Shown one piece after another: positions 1 to 8,344 of a stretch of 15,545 bases of DNA. How positions within the stretch are numbered: position 1 is the first letter of the stretch; every line of letters starts with the position of its first letter. A program made the position numbers and the translations under genes. This DNA comes from an uncultured Lachnospiraceae bacterium. Lineage in GTDB: Bacteria; Bacillota; Clostridia; Lachnospirales; Lachnospiraceae. Location of the stretch: NCBI GenBank assembly GCA_910587305.1, contig CAJUKV010000063.1, forward strand, positions 1 through 15,545. The letters are read 5' to 3'. The notes beneath the pieces were generated by a model. The model made no database searches, was not told the origin of the DNA, and saw nothing but the letters and a program-made list of their open reading frames with translations.

Positions 1-52
1 GCTTGTATAAAGGATTATTTAAAATTTAAGTGATTTAAAAGTGTTTAAAACC

Positions 53-132
53 CGTCGCGAAGCGTGGCAGCGTTTGATGCACAGGCCCGCATACGGAAAC
101 TTGCTGCCAGGGCAGCATGCGGCCGCGCGGCG
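53..132. other. GC-rich foldable intergenic element upstream of rpoB
   Basis: A GC-rich block stands out in AT-rich surroundings. It can fold into a closed branched structure: outer stem 53-59 with 126-132 (7 pairs, one G-T), a second stem 84-92 with 117-124 (8 pairs, C86 bulged), an inner hairpin GCTGC/GCAGC at 103-116, and a weak side arm 62-65 with 77-80. A separate palindrome GGAAAAATTTTCC follows at 138-150. No convincing gene fits; the short open frame at 41-235 has no ribosome binding site and low-complexity content. It could be a dispersed intergenic repeat, a small structured RNA, or the trailing end of the upstream operon. The pairing is seen; the role is unknown. Confidence 0.45.
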
Positions 133-212
133 ATCAGGGAAAAATTTTCCTTGCTCGATTTCGACTAATATTAAAATTTACAAAAAATTTCCAAAAATTA
201 AAAAAATATTTG

Positions 213-241
213 TTGACTCGATTTTGGGCTTGTAGTAGAAT
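213..241 (+). promoter_or_regulatory. rpoB promoter
   Basis: TTGACT (213-218) and TAGAAT (236-241) are separated by 17 bp, a near-consensus housekeeping promoter. The A/T-tract DNA at about 165-212 resembles an UP element. Transcription would begin near 248, giving a leader of about 65 nt before the rpoB start at 313. This shows rpoBC can be transcribed independently of any upstream ribosomal protein genes, which lie outside the window. Confidence 0.8.
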
Positions 242-312
242 GGAAAGTGCACTATTGTGGTGTGATAGGCATTTTTAGTGAATTATATCATAGAGAACGG
301 GGTGAATTGTCA

Positions 313-3300
313 ATGGAAAAGAACAGAATACGTCCCATTGCCGCAGGCAGAAACATGCGTATGAGCTACTCACGGCAGAAAGAGGTTTTGGAGATGCCAA
401 ACCTCATTGAAGTCCAGAAGGATTCCTATGGATGGTTCCTGAAGGAAGGACTAAAGGAAGTGTTTGATGATATTTCTCCAATTGCAGACTATAGCGGGCA
501 TTTAAGCCTGGAGTTTGTAGATTTCGAATTGTGTGAAGATGATGTAAAGTACTCTATCGAGAAATGCAAGGAGAGAGATGCGACCTATGCGGCCCCTCTT
601 AAGGTTAAGGTACGTCTTTATAATAAGGAAAAGGAAGAAATCAGCGAGCATGAAATTTTCATGGGTGACCTTCCTCTTATGACAGAGACAGGCACATTTG
701 TGATAAACGGCGCCGAACGTGTTATTGTAAGCCAGTTAGTTCGTTCCCCCGGTATTTACTATGCAATCAGTCATGATAAAATTGGCAAGAGATTGTTTTC
801 ATCGACGGTTATTCCTAACCGTGGCGCTTGGTTAGAGTATGAGACAGACTCAAACGATATATTTTATGTGCGTGTTGACCGTACCAGAAAGGTGCCGATT
901 ACAGTACTCATAAGAGCCCTTGGGGTAGGAACCAACGATGAAATCAGAGAATTGTTTGGGGATGAACCCAAGATAGAGGCAAGCTTTAGCAAGGACGTTT
1001 CTACGAATTATCAGGAAGGTCTTTTAGAATTGTATAAAAAAATCCGTCCGGGTGAGCCTTTAAGCGTTGAGAGTGCGGAGAGCCTTATAAACGCTATGTT
1101 TTTTGATCCCAGAAGATACGATTTAGCGAAGGTAGGCAGATATAAGTTTAACAAAAAATTGTCTTTCAGGAACAGACTAAAGGGTCATGTTCTCGCCGAG
1201 GATGTAGTGGATACTTCCACCGGTGAAATTCTGGCGGCGGCGGGCACTAAGGTGACCTTAGAGCTGGCAGACGAGCTGCAGAACGCGGCGGTGCCTTATG
1301 TATATGTGCAGACAGAGGAAAAGAATGTGAAGGTTCTTTCCAATCTGATGGTGGATATCACCCATTTTGTGGACTGCAACCCCAGGGAGTTAGGTATTAC
1401 GGAGCGCGTATATTATCCGGTACTTTCACAGATTCTCGAAGAGTTCGGCGAGGATCCGCAGGCCCTTGCGGAAGCCATCCGCAAAAATGTTCATGAGCTG
1501 ATTCCGAAACATATTACAAAGGAAGATATTATCGCGTCGATCAATTACAATATTCATCTGGAATATGGTATTGGAAATGACGACGATATCGATCATTTGG
1601 GCAACAGACGTATCCGCGCGGTGGGCGAGCTTTTGCAGAACCAGTACAGAATCGGTCTTTCCAGATTAGAGAGAGTGGTGCGCGAGAGAATGACCACCCA
1701 TGACGCGGAGGAAATCTCTCCCCAGGTATTGATCAACATTAAGCCCGTGCAGGCGGCGGTGAAGGAATTCTTTGGTTCTTCCCAGCTGTCCCAGTTTATG
1801 GATCAGAACAATCCCTTAGGCGAGTTAACGCACAAGAGACGTCTATCCGCTCTTGGCCCCGGCGGTCTTTCCAGAGATCGGGCCGGATTTGAGGTGCGTG
1901 ACGTACATTATTCCCACTATGGAAGAATGTGCCCCATTGAGACGCCGGAAGGTCCCAACATCGGACTTATCAACTCCCTTGCTTCTTATGCAAGGATTAA
2001 CGAATACGGTTTTGTGGAAGCGCCTTACCGTAAAATAGATAAATCAGACCCGAAAAATCCCAGGGTTACGGATGAAGTGGTCTACATGGCTGCGGACGAA
2101 GAGGATAATTACCATGTGGCGCAGGCAAGCGAACAGCTTGACAAGGAGGGCCACTTTGTAAGAAATACGGTATCCGGCCGCTACAAGGATGAAACTTCGG
2201 AATATCCCAAGTCTATGTTTGACTATATGGACGTATCCCCTAAGATGGTATTTTCCGTGGCGACGGCCCTTATCCCATTTTTGGAAAATGACGACGCCAA
2301 CCGTGCGCTGATGGGGTCAAACATGCAGCGTCAGGCAGTGCCCCTTCTTACCACGGAAGCTCCTGTGGTGGGAACCGGTATGGAGCCTAAGGCGGCGGTG
2401 GACTCGGGCGTATGCGTGGTTGCCAAAAAATCGGGTGTGATTGAATTTGTATCCTCCAAGTTAATCAGGATGACCTGCGACGACGGTGAAAAGATGGAAT
2501 ACCGTCTCATTAAGTTTTCCCGAAGCAATCAGTCTAACTGCTACAATCAGAAACCCATTGTAATGAAAGGGGAGCATGTGAAGGCAGGACAGGTGATTGC
2601 GGACGGACCTTCCACATCGGAAGGGGAGCTGGCGCTGGGCAAGAATCCGCTCATAGGTTTTATGACCTGGGAGGGATATAATTATGAGGACGCCGTTCTT
2701 TTGAGTGAAAGACTGGTGCAGGATGACGTATATACTTCCGTGCACATTGAAGAATATGAAGCTGAGGCGAGAGACACCAAGTTAGGGCCCGAGGAGATTA
2801 CAAGGGATGTGCCCGGCGTGGGCGACGACGCCTTAAAGGATTTGGACGAAAGAGGCATTATCCGCATTGGCGCGGAGGTTCGGGCCGGAGATATTCTGGT
2901 GGGCAAGGTTACGCCAAAAGGCGAGACGGAGCTGACGGCGGAGGAGCGGCTCCTTCGTGCAATCTTTGGCGAGAAGGCGAGGGAAGTAAGAGATACCTCC
3001 CTTAAGGTGCCTCATGGCGAGTACGGCATTATCGTGGATGCCAAGGTATTTACCAGGGAAAACGGAGACGAACTTTCTCCCGGCGTAAATCAGGCGGTCC
3101 GCATTTATATCGCGCAAAAGAGAAAGATTTCCGTAGGAGATAAAATGGCCGGACGCCACGGCAATAAGGGTGTTGTTTCCCGTGTGCTCCCGGTGGAAGA
3201 TATGCCTTATCTTCCCAATGGACGCCCTCTGGATATCGTGCTGAACCCTCTTGGCGTGCCTTCCCGTATGAACATTGGACAGGTACTTGAAATCCATCTG

Positions 3301-4179
3301 TCGCTGGCGGCCAAGGCCCTTGGCTTTAACGTGGCAACCCCTGTTTTTGACGGGGCCAACGAGAACGATATTATGGATACCCTGGATCTTGCCAATGATT
3401 ATGTGAATTTAAGCTGGGAGGAATTTGAAGCAAAGCATAAGGAAGAACTGCTCCCGGAGGTAATGGAGTATTTATATAAGAATCGCGACCACAGAGAGGT
3501 GTGGAAAGGCGTGCCTATTTCAAGGGACGGCAAGGTGCGGCTGAGGGATGGAAGGACCGGAGAGTACTTCGACAGCCCGGTTACAATCGGCCACATGCAT
3601 TACTTGAAGCTGCATCATCTGGTGGACGATAAGATTCACGCCCGTTCCACAGGCCCTTACTCGCTGGTAACCCAGCAGCCTTTGGGCGGCAAGGCCCAGT
3701 TCGGCGGCCAGCGTTTCGGAGAGATGGAAGTTTGGGCACTGGAAGCCTATGGCGCTTCTTACACCTTACAGGAAATTCTGACTGTGAAGTCCGACGACGT
3801 GGTGGGACGTGTAAAGACCTATGAGGCAATCATCAAGGGCGATAATATTCCCGAACCCGGCATTCCGGAATCCTTCAAGGTATTGCTGAAGGAATTGCAG
3901 TCTCTTGGGCTTGACGTGCGGGTGCTTCGCGACGACAACACAGAGGTTGAAATCATGGAAACCATTGATTACGGCGATACGGATTACCGGTATGAGATAG
4001 AGGGCGACGACAAGAATTATGATTACGATAAAGGTTCCTTTGGAGCTATGGGCTACCAGCAGCAGGAATTTGACGAGGACAGCGGTGAGCTTGTAAGCGC
4101 AGATGATGAAGAAGATTTAGATGATGGTTTTGACGAAGAATTTGAAGCAGTGCTTAATTCCGAATCATATGACGAATAG
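313..4179 (+). CDS. rpoB: DNA-directed RNA polymerase subunit beta
   Basis: Beta subunit of RNA polymerase, 1288 aa from this start. It forms one side of the catalytic cleft and carries the rifampicin pocket. The rifampicin region (residues 488-514) reads GSSQLSQFMDQNNPL then GELTHKRRLSALG. The equivalents of E. coli D516, H526 and S531 are D497, H507 and S512, all wild type; S522 is replaced by G503. Other family blocks are KMAGRHGNKG (944-953) and GGKAQFGGQRFGEMEVWALE (1125-1144). The last 74 residues contain 29 Asp/Glu. The protein is about 95 aa longer than the B. subtilis subunit. The ATG at 313 follows GGGGTG (299-304) by 8 nt. An in-frame start at 247 coincides with the predicted transcription start, so it would lack a ribosome binding site. 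First gene of the rpoBC unit. Confidence 0.98.
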   Translation: MEKNRIRPIAAGRNMRMSYSRQKEVLEMPNLIEVQKDSYGWFLKEGLKEVFDDISPIADYSGHLSLEFVDFELCEDDVKYSIEKCKERDATYAAPLKVKVRLYNKEKEEISEHEIFMGDLPLMTETGTFVINGAERVIVSQLVRSPGIYYAISHDKIGKRLFSSTVIPNRGAWLEYETDSNDIFYVRVDRTRKVPITVLIRALGVGTNDEIRELFGDEPKIEASFSKDVSTNYQEGLLELYKKIRPGEPLSVESAESLINAMFFDPRRYDLAKVGRYKFNKKLSFRNRLKGHVLAEDVVDTSTGEILAAAGTKVTLELADELQNAAVPYVYVQTEEKNVKVLSNLMVDITHFVDCNPRELGITERVYYPVLSQILEEFGEDPQALAEAIRKNVHELIPKHITKEDIIASINYNIHLEYGIGNDDDIDHLGNRRIRAVGELLQNQYRIGLSRLERVVRERMTTHDAEEISPQVLINIKPVQAAVKEFFGSSQLSQFMDQNNPLGELTHKRRLSALGPGGLSRDRAGFEVRDVHYSHYGRMCPIETPEGPNIGLINSLASYARINEYGFVEAPYRKIDKSDPKNPRVTDEVVYMAADEEDNYHVAQASEQLDKEGHFVRNTVSGRYKDETSEYPKSMFDYMDVSPKMVFSVATALIPFLENDDANRALMGSNMQRQAVPLLTTEAPVVGTGMEPKAAVDSGVCVVAKKSGVIEFVSSKLIRMTCDDGEKMEYRLIKFSRSNQSNCYNQKPIVMKGEHVKAGQVIADGPSTSEGELALGKNPLIGFMTWEGYNYEDAVLLSERLVQDDVYTSVHIEEYEAEARDTKLGPEEITRDVPGVGDDALKDLDERGIIRIGAEVRAGDILVGKVTPKGETELTAEERLLRAIFGEKAREVRDTSLKVPHGEYGIIVDAKVFTRENGDELSPGVNQAVRIYIAQKRKISVGDKMAGRHGNKGVVSRVLPVEDMPYLPNGRPLDIVLNPLGVPSRMNIGQVLEIHLSLAAKALGFNVATPVFDGANENDIMDTLDLANDYVNLSWEEFEAKHKEELLPEVMEYLYKNRDHREVWKGVPISRDGKVRLRDGRTGEYFDSPVTIGHMHYLKLHHLVDDKIHARSTGPYSLVTQQPLGGKAQFGGQRFGEMEVWALEAYGASYTLQEILTVKSDDVVGRVKTYEAIIKGDNIPEPGIPESFKVLLKELQSLGLDVRVLRDDNTEVEIMETIDYGDTDYRYEIEGDDKNYDYDKGSFGAMGYQQQEFDEDSGELVSADDEEDLDDGFDEEFEAVLNSESYDE

Positions 4180-4192
4180 AGAAGTCAGGTTA

Positions 4193-4227
4193 CTTACCGT
4201 GAGCGGCCTTCGGGCCGTGAAGGGTAG
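4193..4227 (+). promoter_or_regulatory. UUCG-tetraloop hairpin in the rpoB-rpoC spacer
   Basis: CGGCC (4204-4208), TTCG (4209-4212) and GGCCG (4213-4217) form a 5-bp GC stem closed by the very stable C(UUCG)G tetraloop. It can be extended by TACC (4195-4198) with GGTA (4223-4226). No T-run follows, so it is not an intrinsic terminator. An RNase processing site or mRNA stabiliser between the two genes would fit. A second small hairpin follows: ACAGG (4249-4253) with CCTGT (4261-4265). Confidence 0.55.
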
Positions 4228-4272
4228 CGAAGTCGGATAGTTCTTTTAACAGGAGATTTGCCTGTAGGTGAA

Positions 4273-4293
4273 GCTCCGGACTTTGAAAGGAGC
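4273..4293 (+). promoter_or_regulatory. Hairpin covering the rpoC ribosome binding site
   Basis: GCTCC (4273-4277) is complementary to GGAGC (4289-4293) with an 11-nt loop. The right arm contains the core of the rpoC Shine-Dalgarno sequence AAAGGAG (4286-4292). In the folded state the site would be masked, so rpoC translation may depend on unfolding, for example by ribosomes leaving rpoB or by a bound factor. The pairing is seen; the control is inference. Confidence 0.45.
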
Positions 4294-4304
4294 ATGGATT
4301 AACT

Positions 4305-7300
4305 ATGTCAGAAACAAAGCAGGAAGTATATCAGCCGATGACATTTGACGCCATCAGAATTGGTTTAGCATCGCCTGAGAAAATCAGGGAATGGTCAAGA
4401 GGCGAGGTTTTAAAGCCTGAAACCATCAATTACAGAACCTTAAAGCCGGAAAAAGACGGCCTGTTCTGTGAAAAGATTTTTGGACCCAGCAAGGACTGGG
4501 AGTGTCATTGTGGGAAATATAAGAAAATCAGATACAAAGGCGTCGTATGCGACCGATGCGGCGTGGAGGTCACCAAGGCCAGCGTCCGCAGAGAGCGTAT
4601 GGGACATATTGAACTTGCTGCGCCTGTTTCCCATATCTGGTATTTTAAGGGGATTCCCAGCCGTATGGGACTGATTTTGGATTTGTCTCCCAGAGTGCTG
4701 GAGAAGGTGCTGTATTTTGCATCTTATATTGTGCTGGATAAGGGCGACAGCAGTCTGGAATACAAGCAGGTGCTGTCCGAAAGGGAGTATCAGGATGCCA
4801 GGGAAACCTGGGGCAACAGGTTCCGTGTAGGAATGGGCGCGGAGGCGATTAAGGAGCTGCTGCAGGCCATTGATCTGGAAACGGAAGCGGAAGAATTAAA
4901 AACCGGCCTGAAGGAATCTTCCGGCCAGAAACGGGCAAGGATTATCAAAAGGCTTGAGGTTGTGGAGGCTTTCAGAGAATCAGGGAACGAACCCTCCTGG
5001 ATGATTATGGACGCTATTCCGGTGATCCCGCCTGATTTGCGCCCCATGGTACAGTTAGACGGCGGACGTTTTGCAACCTCTGATTTGAACGATTTATATA
5101 GAAGAATCATCAACCGCAACAACCGTCTTAAGAGGCTTCTCGAGCTGGGGGCGCCGGATATTATCGTCCGCAACGAAAAGAGAATGCTTCAGGAGGCGGT
5201 GGACGCGTTAATTGACAACGGCAGACGAGGCAGGCCGGTAACAGGCCCCGGAAACAGGGCGTTAAAATCTCTGTCCGATATGCTGAAAGGAAAATCGGGA
5301 CGTTTCCGCCAGAACCTTTTGGGAAAACGTGTGGACTATTCGGGACGTTCCGTTATCGTGGTGGGACCGGAGCTTAAGATTTACCAGTGCGGTCTGCCCA
5401 AAGAAATGGCTATTGAGCTGTTTAAGCCCTTCGTTATGAAGGAACTGGTTACAAGGGGAATTTCCCAGAATATTAAAAATGCAAAGAAGCTGGTAGAGCG
5501 TCTTGACACTCAGGTATGGGATGTGCTCGAGGAGGTAATCAAGGAACACCCCGTTATGTTAAACCGTGCGCCTACCCTGCACAGACTTGGCATCCAGGCT
5601 TTCGAGCCGATTCTGGTAGAGGGTAAGGCAATCAAGCTCCATCCGCTTGTATGTACGGCTTTTAACGCGGACTTTGACGGCGATCAGATGGCCGTGCATC
5701 TTCCTCTTTCCGTGGAAGCGCAGGCGGAATGCCGGTTCCTGCTGCTATCGCCCAATAACCTGTTAAAGCCGTCGGACGGCGGCCCCGTAGCGGTGCCTTC
5801 ACAGGATATGGTGCTTGGAATTTACTACCTGACCCAGGAAAGGCCGGGGGCAAAAGGCGAAGGCAGATATTATAAAAATGTAAATGAAGCAATTTTGGCA
5901 TACGAAAATGGTTTCTGTACCCTGCACTCTAAAATCAAGGTGAGGGTGACCAAAAAGAATGCGGAAGGCGAAGAGGTCTCAGGAGTGGTGGAATCCACTC
6001 TGGGAAGATTCCTTTTCAATGAAATCCTTCCTCAGGATTTGGGATATGTGGACAGAAGCAACCCGGATAATCTTCTTCTGCCCGAAGTGGATTTCCATGT
6101 GGGGAAAAAGCAGTTAAAGCAGATCCTTGAAAAAGTCATTAATATTCATGGCGCATCCGTGACGGCGGAGGTGCTGGACTTAATCAAGTCAACAGGCTAT
6201 AAATATTCCACCAAAGCGGCCATGACGGTTTCCATTTCCGATATGACGGTTCCGGCGAAGAAGCAGGAAATGTTAGATGAGGCGCAGGCAACCGTAGACC
6301 GGATTTCCCAGAATTTCAGGCGCGGCTTGATTACGGAGGAAGAAAGATACCGTGCGGTCGTGGAGACATGGAACGAGACGGATAAAAAGTTGACGGATGT
6401 GCTCCTTGCAGGACTGGATAAATACAACAATATTTTCATGATGGCCGACTCCGGCGCCCGTGGTTCCAACCAGCAGATTAAACAGCTGGCAGGTATGCGC
6501 GGTCTGATGGCGGATACAACCGGACGGACCATTGAGCTGCCCATTAAGTCAAATTTCCGTGAGGGACTGGACGTACTGGAATACTTTATGTCCGCCCACG
6601 GCGCCCGCAAGGGTCTTTCCGATACGGCTCTGCGTACCGCCGACTCCGGTTACCTTACAAGACGTATGGTTGACGTTTCCCAGGAGCTGATTATCCGCGA
6701 GGTTGACTGTATGGAAGGCCGTGAGGAAATTCCCGGAATGTGGGTATCCGCATTTATGGACGGCAAAGAGACCATAGAAGGTTTGAAAGACAGAATCCTC
6801 GGAAGATATTCCTGCGAGGATATCAAGGACAGGGATGGAAATGTGATTGTAAAGAAAAATCATATGATCACCCCCAGCCGTGCGGCAAAAATTTTGAGCG
6901 TGGGCGTGAATGAAAAGGGCGAGCCGGTAGAAAAGGTGAAAATCCGTACCATCCTTACTTGCCGTTCACACATTGGTATCTGCTCCAAATGCTACGGCGC
7001 CAACATGGCGACCGGCGAGGCCGTTCAGGTAGGCGAGGCGGTAGGCATTATCGCCGCACAGTCGATTGGCGAACCCGGTACACAGCTTACCATGCGTACC
7101 TTCCATACGGGCGGTGTGGCCGGCGACGATATCACACAGGGTCTTCCCCGTGTGGAGGAGCTTTTTGAGGCGAGAAAGCCTAAGGGCCTTGCAATTATTG
7201 CGGAGTTCGGAGGCGTTGCTTCTATTAAAGATACCAAGAAAAAACGCGAGATTATCATTACCAATGACGAGACAGGAGAATCTAAGGCTTACCTGATCCC

Positions 7301-8114
7301 TTACGGTTCCCGTATCAAGATATTAGACGGCGCTGTGTTAGAAGCCGGCGACGAGCTCACGGAGGGCAGCGTAAATCCTCACGATTTGCTGAAAATCAAG
7401 GGAATCCGCGCCGTTCAGGATTATATGCTCAGAGAAGTTCAAAGAGTGTACCGCTTACAGGGCGTGGATATCAGCGATAAGCACATTGAGGTGATTGTCC
7501 GCCAGATGCTTAAGAAGGTCAGAATTGAAAACAGCGGCGATACGGAGTTCTTACCGGGAACCCTTTTGGACGTTCTGGAATACGAAGACCTGAACGAACA
7601 GCTCTTTGCGGAAGGGAAAGAGCCGGCGGACGGCAAACAGGTGATGCTGGGTATTACCAAAGCGGCCCTTGCCACCAACTCCTTCTTATCCGCCGCATCC
7701 TTCCAGGAGACCACCAAGGTTCTGACGGAAGCGGCCATCAAAGGCAAGGTAGATCCGCTGATCGGCCTTAAGGAAAATGTCATTATCGGTAAGCTGATTC
7801 CTGCCGGTACAGGAATGAGACGCTACCGCAACACAAGACTTTCCACCGACAATGACCTGATGGGAACCATTGACATTGATATGGAAGAAGATGCGGAGAT
7901 TTCCTTTGAGGAGGAAATGGACGCTTTACCGGAAAGCGATTGGGAAGAAGATACGGACGAAACCTTTGAGGATGAGGATGATTCTTTTGAGGAAGAATTT
8001 GAGGACGACATAGAAGAGGATATGGAAGACGAGGATGAGGACGATTTGGCGGGGAAAGACGATATGGAGTCTTTGTTGGATGAAGATGCGCCTGTTGAGG
8101 AATCTCTCGTATAA
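4305..8114 (+). CDS. rpoC: DNA-directed RNA polymerase subunit beta'
   Basis: Beta' subunit, 1269 aa, carrying the catalytic Mg site. The first zinc site has C67, C69, C82 and C85 (ECHCGKYKK, then CDRCGVEV). The catalytic loop NADFDGD is at 454-460 with D456, D458 and D460. The bridge helix begins at GARKGLSDTALRTADSGYLT. The second zinc site uses C802, C886, C893 and C896. The trigger-loop block QSIGEPGTQLTMRTFHTGG is at 919-937. The last 80 residues (1190-1269) form an acidic tail with 46 Asp/Glu and a single Lys. The protein is about 70 aa longer than B. subtilis RpoC (1199 aa), mostly because of this tail. ATG at 4305 lies 12 nt after AAAGGAG (4286-4292), a slightly long spacing. Second gene of the rpoBC unit, 125 nt after rpoB; a terminator follows directly. 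Confidence 0.98.
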   Translation: MSETKQEVYQPMTFDAIRIGLASPEKIREWSRGEVLKPETINYRTLKPEKDGLFCEKIFGPSKDWECHCGKYKKIRYKGVVCDRCGVEVTKASVRRERMGHIELAAPVSHIWYFKGIPSRMGLILDLSPRVLEKVLYFASYIVLDKGDSSLEYKQVLSEREYQDARETWGNRFRVGMGAEAIKELLQAIDLETEAEELKTGLKESSGQKRARIIKRLEVVEAFRESGNEPSWMIMDAIPVIPPDLRPMVQLDGGRFATSDLNDLYRRIINRNNRLKRLLELGAPDIIVRNEKRMLQEAVDALIDNGRRGRPVTGPGNRALKSLSDMLKGKSGRFRQNLLGKRVDYSGRSVIVVGPELKIYQCGLPKEMAIELFKPFVMKELVTRGISQNIKNAKKLVERLDTQVWDVLEEVIKEHPVMLNRAPTLHRLGIQAFEPILVEGKAIKLHPLVCTAFNADFDGDQMAVHLPLSVEAQAECRFLLLSPNNLLKPSDGGPVAVPSQDMVLGIYYLTQERPGAKGEGRYYKNVNEAILAYENGFCTLHSKIKVRVTKKNAEGEEVSGVVESTLGRFLFNEILPQDLGYVDRSNPDNLLLPEVDFHVGKKQLKQILEKVINIHGASVTAEVLDLIKSTGYKYSTKAAMTVSISDMTVPAKKQEMLDEAQATVDRISQNFRRGLITEEERYRAVVETWNETDKKLTDVLLAGLDKYNNIFMMADSGARGSNQQIKQLAGMRGLMADTTGRTIELPIKSNFREGLDVLEYFMSAHGARKGLSDTALRTADSGYLTRRMVDVSQELIIREVDCMEGREEIPGMWVSAFMDGKETIEGLKDRILGRYSCEDIKDRDGNVIVKKNHMITPSRAAKILSVGVNEKGEPVEKVKIRTILTCRSHIGICSKCYGANMATGEAVQVGEAVGIIAAQSIGEPGTQLTMRTFHTGGVAGDDITQGLPRVEELFEARKPKGLAIIAEFGGVASIKDTKKKREIIITNDETGESKAYLIPYGSRIKILDGAVLEAGDELTEGSVNPHDLLKIKGIRAVQDYMLREVQRVYRLQGVDISDKHIEVIVRQMLKKVRIENSGDTEFLPGTLLDVLEYEDLNEQLFAEGKEPADGKQVMLGITKAALATNSFLSAASFQETTKVLTEAAIKGKVDPLIGLKENVIIGKLIPAGTGMRRYRNTRLSTDNDLMGTIDIDMEEDAEISFEEEMDALPESDWEEDTDETFEDEDDSFEEEFEDDIEEDMEDEDEDDLAGKDDMESLLDEDAPVEESLV

Positions 8115-8142
8115 AGGAAGCAAATATTTTATAAAAATAGAG

Positions 8143-8170
8143 AAAAAGGCCCTGTACCGGGGCCTTTTTT
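8143..8170 (+). terminator. Intrinsic terminator after rpoC
   Basis: GGCCC (8148-8152) pairs with GGGCC (8160-8164), followed by six T (8165-8170). The five A at 8143-8147 extend the stem against the T-run. It lies 30 nt after the rpoC stop and separates the rpoBC unit from the str operon. Confidence 0.92.
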
Positions 8171-8206
8171 GAAATAAATATTGAAATAAATTTTACAATT
8201 AATGTA

Positions 8207-8235
8207 TTGACAAGGCAAAAAGAAGCAATTATACT
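8207..8235 (+). promoter_or_regulatory. str operon promoter (upstream of rpsL)
   Basis: TTGACA (8207-8212, perfect -35) and TATACT (8230-8235) are separated by 17 bp. It lies just after the rpoC terminator, so rpsL-rpsG-fusA has its own strong promoter. Transcription should begin near 8242, giving a leader of about 100 nt. Confidence 0.9.
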
Positions 8236-8242
8236 ATCTAAG

Positions 8243-8316
8243 TGTGCATTTGAATGTGCAGTTATTATGATGCCTTGAAAGCGCACAGTTTTCAGAGTTT
8301 TCCGCAGACAGCGGAA
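8243..8316 (+). promoter_or_regulatory. Structured rpsL leader
   Basis: TTCCGC (8300-8305) and GCGGAA (8311-8316) form a 6-bp hairpin with loop AGACA, 13 nt before the rpsL ribosome binding site AGGAGGTG (8330-8337). Upstream, TGTGCA occurs twice (8243-8248 and 8255-8260), and either copy can pair through TGTGC with GCACA (8283-8287). This could be an autoregulatory or stabilising leader; no known riboswitch class was recognised. Confidence 0.4.
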
Positions 8317-8344
8317 GCATTTTATAAGCAGGAGGTGAAACAGA

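Noticed and set aside
41..235. 64-codon open frame upstream of rpoB
   Set aside because: No ribosome binding site, runs across the foldable GC-rich element and the A/T tract into the rpoB promoter, and the translation is low-complexity.
247..312. 22-residue N-terminal extension of RpoB
   Set aside because: The start would coincide with the predicted transcription start, leaving no ribosome binding site; ATG 313 has one at proper spacing.
4294..4302. Minimal open frame ATG-GAT-TAA just before rpoC
   Set aside because: Only one base separates it from the Shine-Dalgarno sequence, too close for initiation; probably coincidence.
7783..8286. Antisense open frames opposite the rpoC tail
   Set aside because: They arise from the repetitive GAA/GAT codons of the acidic tail and give Ser- or Pro/His-rich low-complexity translations.
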